Part shown: positions 33,937 through 41,570 of the stretch, in pieces
Layout of the letters: the number at the start of each line of letters is the position of its first letter
Numbering within the stretch: position 1 is the first letter of the stretch
NCBI RefSeq assembly: GCF_036245645.1
Contig: NZ_BTPE01000010.1
Coordinates: 122,363-186,362 of the forward strand
DNA from: Algoriphagus taiwanensis
GTDB lineage: Bacteria; Bacteroidota; Bacteroidia; Cytophagales; Cyclobacteriaceae
Reading direction: 5' to 3'
DNA length: 64,000 nt
Position numbers and translations under genes: made by a program
The notes under the pieces: generated by a model
Told to the model about the DNA's origin: nothing
The model's database searches: none
Seen by the model: the letters and a program-made list of their open reading frames with translations, nothing else

Positions 33937-34236
33937 TTACAGGAATGTAAACCCAATTCTTTTATTCAATCCTTGTTCAAAAATCCGGATCAATGTCGAT
34001 AACTGGATATTCCCTTTTCCATTTTCAAGCTTGGAAATATAACTTTTCTTTGTTCCTGCCTTTTCCGCCAATTGTTCCTGGGTCAAACTGGCTTCCTTCC
34101 TAGCTTCTTTTAGCATTTCGCTGATAATGAACATCTGGGCATTCTCTTCATACTTATTCCTGCTTTCACTTCCAATCTTGCCGTGTTCCAGTTCAATCAA
34201 TTCATCGAATGTTTTTACTTTGCTATAATCTTTCAT
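33937..34236 (-). CDS. higA: XRE-family antitoxin, HigA-like
   Basis: This 99-residue protein has a helix-turn-helix in its C-terminal half: EARKEASLTQEQLAEKAGTKKSYISKLENGKG is the classic Cro/CI HTH. The N-terminal half carries the ELEHGKIGSESRNKYEENA segment typical of HigA partners of HigB. It should neutralise the toxin encoded just upstream and repress the operon. The toxin gene is interrupted here, so the antitoxin is probably orphaned, which is tolerable for the cell. Confidence 0.9.
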   Translation of the reverse strand: MKDYSKVKTFDELIELEHGKIGSESRNKYEENAQMFIISEMLKEARKEASLTQEQLAEKAGTKKSYISKLENGKGNIQLSTLIRIFEQGLNKRIGFTFL

Positions 34237-34264
34237 GTGTTAATAATTTGATTTTTAATAGTCA

Positions 34265-34286
34265 CCCCGATTGGTCGGGGCAGGCT
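34265..34286. repeat. Short palindromic element CCCCGA-N4-TCGGGG plus CAGGCT
   Basis: CCCCGA (34265-34270) and TCGGGG (34275-34280) form a perfect 6-bp stem, followed at once by CAGGCT. This is the same stem-plus-tail layout as in the tRNA-Gly relic (TCGGGA then CAGGCTG). It lies between higA and the higB remnant. Confidence 0.65.
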
Positions 34287-34351
34287 ATGGAATCTCGCAT
34301 TTAGGATAATCATCACAGTGAGACATTTATGTCATGCTCGATTTCATAATC

Positions 34352-34700
34352 TTATTTCTTTGTTTGGAAATATTCCTTCATTAATCTTTCTGCTTTCTCA
34401 ATTTCTTTCTTTGGGGTCTTCTGAGTCTTCTTTTGAAATCCGTTGAACAGGACTACCAGCTTTCTTTCATCAAAGCAGCAGATCCCGATAACTATCGGGA
34501 CTGTAAATATTAGATTGGTATTCAACCCTCACTTCAAATAACCCTTCAGTTCCTTCAAGATGCTTGAGAAACTTCTCGGGTACCCTTTCCACTTGCTTGA
34601 CCAGTTCAAAAACATACTGAATCTTACTCTTGACCTTTTCATTCTGGCTTTGGTAAAATTCTATAAAGTGGTTTTCATAAAAAATTATCTTTCTTACCAT
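34352..34700 (-). pseudogene. higB: HigB/RelE-family toxin gene interrupted by a short palindrome
   Basis: From ATG 34700 the frame reads a HigB toxin start (KIIFYENHFIEFYQSQNEKV, VERVPEKFLKHLEGTEGLFE), reaches SNIY, then runs into the palindrome at 34483-34500 and stops early (76 residues). After the palindrome a different frame restores the toxin's C-terminus: CCFDERKLVVLFNGFQKKTQ, then KTPKKEIEKAE, stopping at TAA 34352-34354. The two halves differ by +1 in frame, so the full mRNA-interferase is not made. The order toxin-then-antitoxin is normal for higBA. Confidence 0.85.
34483..34500. repeat. Palindrome TCCCGATAACTATCGGGA inside higB
   Basis: Eight-bp perfect arms (TCCCGATA / TATCGGGA) surround a 2-bp centre. 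It sits exactly where the toxin reading frame breaks. The arms match those of the element in the tRNA-Gly relic at 5851-5868. Confidence 0.85.
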
Positions 34701-34753
34701 ATTTACAAAGTTATCTCAAAAGATAACATTTTCCAAAAGTGGGACGTTCTTTT

Positions 34754-34892
34754 AATGCACTCTAACGGTTTGCATATGGCTTGTGGCGGTTTCGAAGCAC
34801 TTTCCTGTCCGCCCGTGATGAACTTGGCTATGGAGCGAAAACCTTGCTGGTAGCAGTTCCCCCGCCATAAGCTATATGCGTTGTTGTGGCTA
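34754..34892 (-). repeat. attC-like imperfect palindrome, site 3 (most complete)
   Basis: This roughly 139-bp non-coding segment starts 5 bp after the stop of the minus-strand membrane-protein gene. Outer arms GCATATGGCTTGTGGCGG (34772-34789) and CCGCCATAAGCTATATGC (34862-34879) pair at 16 of 18 positions, with a long irregular interior. On the minus strand it opens CCACAACAACG and ends CCGTTAGAGTGC, close to the integron core GTTRRRY (GTTAGAG, one mismatch). The sequence TTAGCCACAAC recurs at 35345-35355, upstream of the same gene. Size, asymmetry and position resemble attC sites. Confidence 0.5.
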
Positions 34893-34897
34893 GTTTT

Positions 34898-35338
34898 TTA
34901 TTCTTTTTTCAATTCCATTTTTTGACCGCTAAAAATTTCTTTCAGTCCTTTTACAAGTCCAATTGTCAATGGAACCGTAATGACCGTCATTATAATGTTC
35001 TTGTATGGCATTTCTGATTCTTGGGTTAATCCAAGTATTCCAATAGTCAGTAGTGGAATTATGGTAAGTGTCATTCCGATATAGAAAAGTCGATTGTTAT
35101 TTTTCAGAATTCCATAAATCACGAGTCCGAAAACAGCCAAAGCTGGGATTAGTGCCAAAGCTGTATTCGTTCTTCTTGTTGTTATGGCTTCTTGCATATG
35201 TTCAGAGGTCGGTTCGACAATTCCACGTGTTACATCGTCCGAAACGTCTACTGGAATACCAACCCAAAGAACACCAATCCAAACTGTCAGAATTAGTATC
35301 CAAAGTCCTACGGTAAGAAATTTAAGTATTCCTGTCAT
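34898..35338 (-). CDS. Small four-helix membrane protein, unknown
   Basis: This 146-residue protein has hydrophobic helices at about 5-28 (KFLTVGLWILILTVWIGVLW), 60-78 (ALALIPALAVFGLVIYGIL), 85-105 (LFYIGMTLTIIPLLTIGIL) and 113-132 (NIIMTVITVPLTIGLV), with a basic tail. No family is recognised. It is bounded by an attC-like site on its 3' side and by a copy of the boundary motif TTAGCCACAAC (35345-35355) on its 5' side, so it looks like one cassette. Confidence 0.8.
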   Translation of the reverse strand: MTGILKFLTVGLWILILTVWIGVLWVGIPVDVSDDVTRGIVEPTSEHMQEAITTRRTNTALALIPALAVFGLVIYGILKNNNRLFYIGMTLTIIPLLTIGILGLTQESEMPYKNIIMTVITVPLTIGLVKGLKEIFSGQKMELKKE

Positions 35339-35575
35339 TTCGTTTTTTCAAATTAGCCACAACTCCCAAATATACACCCCTCCACCCAATCTTTTCTTTC
35401 TTTTCAATAACCTTGATTCCAGCGAAAAGAGCCAGTTTATCCGACAACAAACGACTACAATCGAATACAAACGACTAACTACCGACTCTTTTTTGACCTC
35501 TCCCCCAACTTTGGTCCATCAGTTTTCCTCTGGCGGAAACGTAAACCAAATCTTTCACACAAAACCTTTAAAATC

Positions 35576-35959
35576 ATGAACGCGCTAAGAAACAAAGTTC
35601 AACTCATCGGACACCTCGGTTCCAAAGTCGAAATCAAAACCCTCGAATCCGGTAAAATCATGGGGCGGGTAAACATCGCCACCAATGAAGTCTATCGCAA
35701 TGCCAAAGGTGAAAAAGTCACCGAAACCACCTGGACCAATCTAGTCATCTGGGGTAAAAACGCCGAAATCCTTGAAAAGTATACCGACAAGGGTTCGGAA
35801 ATCGCCGTAGAAGGCAAGCTCTCCAATCGCTCCTACACCGACAAAAACGGAGAGAAAAAGTACATCACCGAGGTCGTGGTTAATGAAATCCTGCTCCTCG
35901 GAGGTCCCAAAGCTGAAAAAGCCAATCAAGAAGTAATGGAATCCGATTTGCCTTTTTAA
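35576..35959 (+). CDS. ssb: Single-stranded DNA-binding protein
   Basis: This 127-residue protein has the SSB OB-fold: NALRNKVQLIGHLGSKVE, GRVNIATNEVYRNAKGE, TTWTNLVIWGKNAEI, and the C-terminal acidic tip DLPF that recruits partner proteins. It is shorter than the usual main SSB because the linker is nearly absent, which is seen for secondary SSBs in Bacteroidota. It sits alone on the plus strand at the edge of the accessory island, with a strong terminator after it. Confidence 0.95.
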   Translation: MNALRNKVQLIGHLGSKVEIKTLESGKIMGRVNIATNEVYRNAKGEKVTETTWTNLVIWGKNAEILEKYTDKGSEIAVEGKLSNRSYTDKNGEKKYITEVVVNEILLLGGPKAEKANQEVMESDLPF

Positions 35960-36065
35960 TCGATTCGCTTAAGAATTCAAACAGAAGAGGTTGTCTCAAT
36001 AGTCAATTCAAGAGCCTGAGATTTGGCTGTATGAAAATTGGCTCAGATACCGACCCGAATAAAAC

Positions 36066-36100
36066 AGAGGCTGTCACTAGTTATGAGACAGCCTCTTTTG
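36066..36100 (+). terminator. Intrinsic terminator after ssb, part of a larger inverted repeat
   Basis: A 10-bp stem AGAGGCTGTC / GACAGCCTCT with an 11-nt loop is followed by TTTTG. In addition, AAGAGGTTGTCTCA at 35985-35998 is an inverted match to TGAGACAGCCTCTT at 36084-36097, giving a roughly 113-bp unit with inverted ends that may be a decayed insertion-element remnant. The 297-bp gap 35960-36256 is filled by this unit and a degraded MITE. Confidence 0.7.
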
Positions 36101-36106
36101 TTTATG

Positions 36107-36252
36107 GTATATAGGTTTTTCACGAGTAGAGGAATTGATAGGCTAAAATTCTGCGAATATGATCGATTTATCCAGGCATCCGTCATCGGACATCTGACCT
36201 CAGGCTAGATTAGCTTAGAAAAAGGGCTAATGGCAGGGTTCTGGATATATGT
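36107..36252 (-). mobile_element. Degraded MITE, type B
   Basis: Read on the minus strand, this segment aligns along its length with MITE B: ATATATCCAGAACC...CCATTAGCC corresponds to the left end, GATGTCCGATGACGGA to the interior, and AATCGATCATATTCGCAGAA to the right part. Many substitutions and imperfect ends mark it as old. No flanking direct repeat is recognisable. It ends 4 bp from the stop of the metallophosphoesterase gene. Confidence 0.6.
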
Positions 36253-36256
36253 TTTT

Positions 36257-37231
36257 TTAATGAATCACCCGGTCCTTAATCTCCGGAATCAGATTCTCCC
36301 GCTTTTGGGCCTCCGTGAGGTAAGAGATTCCCAACTCCTGAGGAGAAGGACCCAACCATTCGGCCTTTTTGCCTTCCAAAGAAATCAAGCCCTTTTCCAG
36401 ATCGATGGTCAAAAGGGCAAAGAGACTTTCCGAATAGGGACAGGTTTTATCCAATTGAGGAAATTGAGCATGAACCTCCTCCGGATAGCTGAAATGAGCT
36501 AAATTTTCTCCTACCCAATAGTAAGAGGCAGAGTTGATATGGACATAGTGAACTCCCTGAATCTCCAAATGCTGATCCACATGGGCATGGCCATTGATCG
36601 CCAATAGGATCTTTTCCGAATATTTCCCCAGCAGATCCTGCATTTCCAAAGCATTGTCCAAAGGGTAAATCCCCGCCAAAGGCTGATGACAAAGAATCAT
36701 CACAGGAACGATCGCCTCTTCCAATTCCTTCTTGAGCCATTCCTGCTGCGCGGCACCGATATAAGCCGGATAGCCTTGAGTAGGATTGGGCGAGCCTTCC
36801 TCATTTCCGTCCAAAACAATCACCTTGATCCCTCCCAAATTCCGGGAATAGTAGCGCGAGGGCATTCCATAAGCTTTCACACACTGATCAAAGCTATACC
36901 CGTAGTCCACATCGTGATTGCCTAAAACATGGAAAACCTCCGAATGAGCTTTATTGAAACGTTCGATCAATCCCTGATTCTTTGCTGAAGGAACCGCGAA
37001 ATCCCCCAATTGAACCAAGGCATCTACCTTATCCCGTTTCATCTTTTTCAAAAAAGCCTCAAGCCGCTCTTCCCCGTCAGGGACAATATCCTGATGCAGG
37101 TCGGAGATCAAGCCGATTTTGATCTTCTTTTTGGTTTGGGTTTGGGAAAAAGTCAAAGAAGGCAAACTCAGGGCTAAGGAACTCCAAGTGAGGGTTTGCA
37201 GAAATTTTCTTCTCGAATCCGATCTCTTCAT
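36257..37231 (-). CDS. Metallophosphoesterase, Tat-exported
   Basis: This 324-residue protein starts with a Tat signal (RSDSRRKFLQTLTWSSLAL). The calcineurin-like metal-binding motifs follow: GLISDLHQD (D-x-H), LVQLGDFA (GD), VLGNHDVDYG (GNHD), ILCHQPL and INGHAHVDQ. It hydrolyses phosphate mono- or diesters in the periplasm by family analogy. The ATG at 37231 is chosen over a longer frame because it places the RR signal at the N-terminus. It follows the HEYGH gene by 4 bp. Confidence 0.9.
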   Translation of the reverse strand: MKRSDSRRKFLQTLTWSSLALSLPSLTFSQTQTKKKIKIGLISDLHQDIVPDGEERLEAFLKKMKRDKVDALVQLGDFAVPSAKNQGLIERFNKAHSEVFHVLGNHDVDYGYSFDQCVKAYGMPSRYYSRNLGGIKVIVLDGNEEGSPNPTQGYPAYIGAAQQEWLKKELEEAIVPVMILCHQPLAGIYPLDNALEMQDLLGKYSEKILLAINGHAHVDQHLEIQGVHYVHINSASYYWVGENLAHFSYPEEVHAQFPQLDKTCPYSESLFALLTIDLEKGLISLEGKKAEWLGPSPQELGISYLTEAQKRENLIPEIKDRVIH

Positions 37232-37235
37232 GGTT

Positions 37236-37655
37236 TCATACTTTGCTTGGGAACCTCCTCTCAAACCTTTCAGCCAGTTCCTTCCCAAAATAGGCCGAAG
37301 CCAGTTGATTGGCACGAAGCTCAGTCCAAAATAGGCGGTGATTTCCTCTAAACCAAGGCAAATGCATCAATCCCGGAGTCAAATTAAACAAGCTGGGTAA
37401 GCCGATCTTTAGGTAAAATCCAAGAAGTCTTGAACCCAAAAAGCGCTTATGATCTCCTTCAAATCCATGCAAATAATCCAAATAATGCCCGTATTCGTGC
37501 TGGATAATCGCTTTTTCGGCAGATTGGGAAATGGTCTTCGAAAGAAAAATCCCCAAACCCGGGAGGCAAATAGCTGACCCATTTGCCAACAAAGAACTGC
37601 GGAATACCCTGATTCCAACAACCAAAGGTGGATTGGGAATTGGCTGGAAAAACAT
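37236..37655 (-). CDS. Small HEYGH (zincin-like) protein, unknown
   Basis: This 139-residue protein has the motif QHEYGHYLDYLHG at residues 52-64, matching the HExxH zinc-binding motif of metallopeptidases, and a possible third ligand in the ELRANQLAS region (Glu near 113). It has a hydrophobic segment of about residues 70-95 but no clear signal peptide. It may be a minimal peptidase or a degenerate zincin; I know no named family. It is sandwiched between the ABC exporter (3-bp gap) and metallophosphoesterase genes (4-bp gap), so it is part of that operon. Confidence 0.7.
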   Translation of the reverse strand: MFFQPIPNPPLVVGIRVFRSSLLANGSAICLPGLGIFLSKTISQSAEKAIIQHEYGHYLDYLHGFEGDHKRFLGSRLLGFYLKIGLPSLFNLTPGLMHLPWFRGNHRLFWTELRANQLASAYFGKELAERFERRFPSKV

Positions 37656-37658
37656 GAA

Positions 37659-39404
37659 TTAGATTCTTGCCTGATAGGTGTAAAGCTGATAGTATCGACC
37701 CTCCAAAGCAATCAACTCCTCATGCTTGCCTCGCTCCACGATTTTGCCCTGCTCGATCACCAGAATCTGATCGGCCTGACGGATCGTACTCAAGCGGTGG
37801 GCGATGACGAAGGTGGTCCGCCCTTTCATCAGTTCTTTCAAACTGGCCTGAATTAAAGTTTCGGATTCTGTATCCAGATTGGAAGTAGCCTCATCCAAAA
37901 TCAAAATTCTCGGATCAGCCAAAATCGCCCTTGCAATGGCTATTCGCTGCCTTTGCCCTCCGGAAAGCTTCACTCCCCGCTCCCCGATCAGGGTATCCAG
38001 TCCATCCTCAAATCGATCCGAAAATTCCTGCACATGGGCAGCCTTGACGGCTTTTTGTACTTCGGCTTCAGTAGCATCAGGTCTTGGAAAAAGGATGTTT
38101 TCCCGAATGGTCCCCTCAAAAAGAAAATCATCCTGAAGCACCACGCCCAGATGAGAACGGAAAGATTGCAACGTGACTTCCTGCAAGTCCTTCCCATCCA
38201 ATGAAATCTGTCCTGAATCGGGATTGAGAAAAGTAGCAGCAAGCCCGGCAATGGTCGTCTTCCCCGAACCGGTAGTTCCCACCAAAGCGGTCACCGAGCC
38301 GGCAGGTGCTTTGAAACTGATTCCTTTAACCACTTCTTTATTCGATTCGTAGGCAAAAGATACCTCCTTGAATTCCATATCGCCTCGGATTTCGTTCAGT
38401 TTAAGGGTTCGCTTGCGGTCATCCGATTCCAATGGCGTATTCATGATTTCCTCGGTTCGGTCCAATCCGGCAAATGCCTCGGTCAACTGACTTCCGATAT
38501 TGGACATCTGCACAATCGGCGCGATCATAAAGCCCAAATACAGGGTAAATGCCAAAAAGTCTCCAAAGGTCATTTTCCCTTCCATAATCATCCAACCCCC
38601 GATTCCCATAATCCCGGCTGAAGCCAGGCCGAGCAGTAAAGTCCCTGCGGACGTCACAAAACTCGTAGCAGTCAAGCTGGATTTCACATTTTGAAAGAGC
38701 AGGTCCACTCCTCCCTCAAAGCTTTTGATCTCCTGGGCCTCGGCATTGAATCCTTTGATCACCCGGATGCCTCCCAGAGTCTCAGTGAGTCTACCGGTGA
38801 CTTGGGCATTGATTTTCCCCCTTTCCCGGAAAATGGGGCGGATTTTGCCAAAAGCTTTTAAAGAAACCAGACCGAAAATCGCGACAGGAACCAGAACATA
38901 CAGCGTCATCAGCGGGCTGATACTGATCAGCAAAACCAATGAAATCACAGCCGTAAGTATCCCTCCTATCATTTGGGCAAAGCCTGTCCCGACGAGGTTT
39001 CTCACTCCCTCCACGTCAGTCATGATTCGGCTGACCAGTTCTCCGGTTTTGGCATTGTCAAAAAAACGGATAGGAAGCTGGATAATGTGCTTCTGGACCT
39101 GGGCCCGAAGTTTGGCAATCAAATGCTGGGCTTCCACACTCAGAATCTGAGTCAGAGAGTAAGAGGTCACGGACTGGATCACAATCGCAAGAACCACAGC
39201 CAAGATCAGCCATTTCAATTTCGTAAGATCATTACTCGGAATCACATCATCTACCAGATACTTACTCGCACCAGGAAGAACCAACCCTGCCAAACGGCTG
39301 ATGATAATCAGAAACAAACCTAGGAAAAGATGCTTTCGCCGAGGCCAGATGATGGTCTGAAAGACCTGTCTCATGGTCACTTTTCGTTCTTGCTTTTTTG
39401 CCAT
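37659..39404 (-). CDS. ABC transporter, fused permease and ATPase (MsbA-like exporter)
   Basis: This 581-residue half-transporter has six membrane helices in residues of about 20-310 and then a nucleotide-binding domain: Walker A GTTGSGKTT, Q-loop VLQDDFLFEG, signature LSGGQRQR, Walker B ILILDEAT and H-loop IAHRLS. Proteins of this type homodimerise and export lipids, drugs or peptides. The substrate cannot be told; lipid A flippase-like function is one option. It probably begins the three-gene minus-strand operon with the HEYGH and phosphoesterase genes. Confidence 0.94.
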   Translation of the reverse strand: MAKKQERKVTMRQVFQTIIWPRRKHLFLGLFLIIISRLAGLVLPGASKYLVDDVIPSNDLTKLKWLILAVVLAIVIQSVTSYSLTQILSVEAQHLIAKLRAQVQKHIIQLPIRFFDNAKTGELVSRIMTDVEGVRNLVGTGFAQMIGGILTAVISLVLLISISPLMTLYVLVPVAIFGLVSLKAFGKIRPIFRERGKINAQVTGRLTETLGGIRVIKGFNAEAQEIKSFEGGVDLLFQNVKSSLTATSFVTSAGTLLLGLASAGIMGIGGWMIMEGKMTFGDFLAFTLYLGFMIAPIVQMSNIGSQLTEAFAGLDRTEEIMNTPLESDDRKRTLKLNEIRGDMEFKEVSFAYESNKEVVKGISFKAPAGSVTALVGTTGSGKTTIAGLAATFLNPDSGQISLDGKDLQEVTLQSFRSHLGVVLQDDFLFEGTIRENILFPRPDATEAEVQKAVKAAHVQEFSDRFEDGLDTLIGERGVKLSGGQRQRIAIARAILADPRILILDEATSNLDTESETLIQASLKELMKGRTTFVIAHRLSTIRQADQILVIEQGKIVERGKHEELIALEGRYYQLYTYQARI

Positions 39405-39483
39405 GGTTGGAATGGAATGATGTGTGGGGTTTATCTAGAATTTAACCTTTGTTCTTCTATGTTAGAAAAAACTAAAAATCAAT

Positions 39484-39510
39484 AAAAAAGCCCGCCTGGT
39501 AGGACGGGCT
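39484..39510 (-). terminator. Intrinsic terminator after the DUF1573 gene
   Basis: On the minus strand, AGCCCG (39510-39505) pairs with CGGGCT (39494-39489), followed by TTTTTT. It lies 20 bp past the DUF1573 stop, between that gene and the ABC gene start. Confidence 0.85.
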
Positions 39511-39529
39511 AATTGGTGTAAGATAAAGA

Positions 39530-39928
39530 CTATTCAGTCTTTGGAAGTACGTTAGAGATAAGAGAAACCTTCTCAATCGGCTCAGTGGCATTAGAATAGA
39601 TCCTCACCACAGAATTCTGCTTTCCCATTTTACCCGTAGAGTTAAAGGATACTTTGATCTCTGCTGAGTTTCCCGGAGCGATGGGCTCTTTTGGCCAACT
39701 TGGTACAGTACATCCACAAGTGGCAGCAACATTGGAAATGATCAATGGCTCTGTTCCTGAATTGGTCAGGGTGAAGGTGTGCTCCACTTTTTGACCTTGA
39801 ACGATATCGCCAAAGTCAACAGACTTTTCTTTGAAGCTGATGACAGCACCTGAACCGGCCTGTTGAGCCTGAGCGGTGAAGACAAGTGCGAAAGCAAAGA
39901 GGCTGAATAAAATTCCTAGCTTTTTCAT
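39530..39928 (-). CDS. DUF1573 domain exported protein
   Basis: This 132-residue protein has a signal peptide ending AQAQ, then the DUF1573 Ig-like fold: FGDIVQGQKVEHTFTLTNSG, then ISNVAATCGCTVPSWPKEPI with the conserved CGC, and KVSFNSTGKMGKQNSVVRI. It is very common in Bacteroidota envelopes. The function is unknown, but the CGC motif is highly conserved. It is monocistronic, with its own terminator. Confidence 0.93.
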   Translation of the reverse strand: MKKLGILFSLFAFALVFTAQAQQAGSGAVISFKEKSVDFGDIVQGQKVEHTFTLTNSGTEPLIISNVAATCGCTVPSWPKEPIAPGNSAEIKVSFNSTGKMGKQNSVVRIYSNATEPIEKVSLISNVLPKTE

Positions 39929-40112
39929 GATTATTTAGAAGTTAAGGATTCAAATTTTAGATCGAATTTACTTTTCCTGAGTTTTCGATACATACAAAAG
40001 TGAAAATTTCTTGCCAAAGTTCAGTTTTCACCATATTAAAGATTGTTATAAGGCAGTCTTAGATCGGGGATTCTCAAGCTTTTTAACTCTGATCCCCCTA
40101 TTTGCACCCGAG

Positions 40113-41555
40113 TCAAATCTCCTTTTTCACCGAAGAGAAAAAGCCCGGAGCAAAATTGACCAGATACAACTCCTCCGTGGCTCGGGTCATCGCCGTGTAC
40201 AACCATCGCACAAAATCCCGGTCCACCTTTTCCTCCTGCAAATAGCCCTGATCTACAAATACTGCACTCCACTGTCCTCCTTGGGCTTTGTGGCAGGTGA
40301 GCGCATAGGCAAACTTGATCTGCAAGGCATTTAAGTAAGGATCTTTTCTTATCAGCTCCATTCGCTCCGTCTTATTAGCCACATCGGCATAGTCCTCGGA
40401 TACCTGATCGTACAGCTTTCGGTATTCTTCCCTGCTCAATGAGGGAGTGGAAGAATAAAGCGTGTCCAATATCACCTTGGCTTCAAAGAAAGGTTCGGAA
40501 GGATAATCCAAAAGCCGAAGCTCCAAAGTGGCAAACCGTAATCCATACATTTCCTCAAACTTTCGGATTTTCATCACCTCCACCATATCACCATTGGCTA
40601 GGAAGTTTACCTTATCCGATTCTGCCATGTAGGTGTAGTTGTTTTTCACAATCATCAGCAAGTCTCCGGTGCTGATTTCCTCCTCGTAGAAGTGAATCAC
40701 CCTACGGATATATTGATTGTACTGGACTGCTGCTTTGTTGGATCGGGTGACAATGGTGGTATTTTCCGTGCCAAATTTATCATAAGCATACCTCAGCCCA
40801 TCCTCCAGTCGTTCCGAAGTCATTTTGAAAATATCCCGAAAGCCGCCTGTGTAAATCTGGATTTGAAATTGATCGCCGGAAAGCTCCTTTCGGAGATGGG
40901 TAGCATTGAAAAGAATCCCCGATTCCAGCCTCTGCCTCATGACTTCGGTAAGTTCGGTTTGTCCTGCCTGCAGTCTGAAATGCCGTAAAAGATACCCTGC
41001 ATCCAGGGCTGGGCTGTATTCACTTCCTACCGGCGGTAGCTGAGCGGTGTCTCCTACAAGCAAAAGTCGATTGTCCGACCCGGAAAACACGAATTGAATC
41101 AAATCCCAAAGCAAATTGCCAGACATACCCCCATCGTCAGAAAGCATGGAGGATTCATCCACAATGAAGAGGGTATCCTTGTAATAGTTTTTCTGAAGGA
41201 TAAACCCACCTCCCATTGTACCCGGGTCACCTTTGGGTTTGTAGATAATCTTATGAACGGTATAGGCTCCCCTATCGGAATAGTTGCTCATAACCTTGGC
41301 TGCCCTACCTGTAGGTGCTAATAGCAGGGAACGCATATTCATTCGGGGCAAGACTTTCACCAAAGCCGAAATCAGGGAAGTTTTTCCTGTACCTGCATAT
41401 CCTCTGAGCACAAACGTGGGCTTCTCTGAAGCCTCCGATTTCAAAAACTCATCCATTTTCCGAAAAAAGGTCATTTGACCCGCCGTCGGAGAAAAAGGGA
41501 AATATTTGATCAGCAAGTCGGAGGGCTTAAAATCCCCCTGATTATCTTTACCCAT
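40113..41555 (-). CDS. RecD-like ATP-dependent DNA helicase (SF1)
   Basis: This 480-residue protein has SF1B helicase motifs: Walker A GYAGTGKTS, Walker B IVDESSM, motif III VGDTAQLPPVG, and C-terminal TCHKAQGGQW and YTAMTRA. An SH3-like insert of about 300-400 precedes UvrD-C-type motif V. Such stand-alone RecD2/Pif1-like enzymes are widespread in Bacteroidota. The start at 41555 (MGKDNQ) is preferred over an earlier in-frame codon, which would overlap the divergent NUDIX gene. Only 15 bp then separate the two start codons. Confidence 0.9.
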   Translation of the reverse strand: MGKDNQGDFKPSDLLIKYFPFSPTAGQMTFFRKMDEFLKSEASEKPTFVLRGYAGTGKTSLISALVKVLPRMNMRSLLLAPTGRAAKVMSNYSDRGAYTVHKIIYKPKGDPGTMGGGFILQKNYYKDTLFIVDESSMLSDDGGMSGNLLWDLIQFVFSGSDNRLLLVGDTAQLPPVGSEYSPALDAGYLLRHFRLQAGQTELTEVMRQRLESGILFNATHLRKELSGDQFQIQIYTGGFRDIFKMTSERLEDGLRYAYDKFGTENTTIVTRSNKAAVQYNQYIRRVIHFYEEEISTGDLLMIVKNNYTYMAESDKVNFLANGDMVEVMKIRKFEEMYGLRFATLELRLLDYPSEPFFEAKVILDTLYSSTPSLSREEYRKLYDQVSEDYADVANKTERMELIRKDPYLNALQIKFAYALTCHKAQGGQWSAVFVDQGYLQEEKVDRDFVRWLYTAMTRATEELYLVNFAPGFFSSVKKEI

Positions 41556-41570
41556 AGAAAGCGAATGTAA

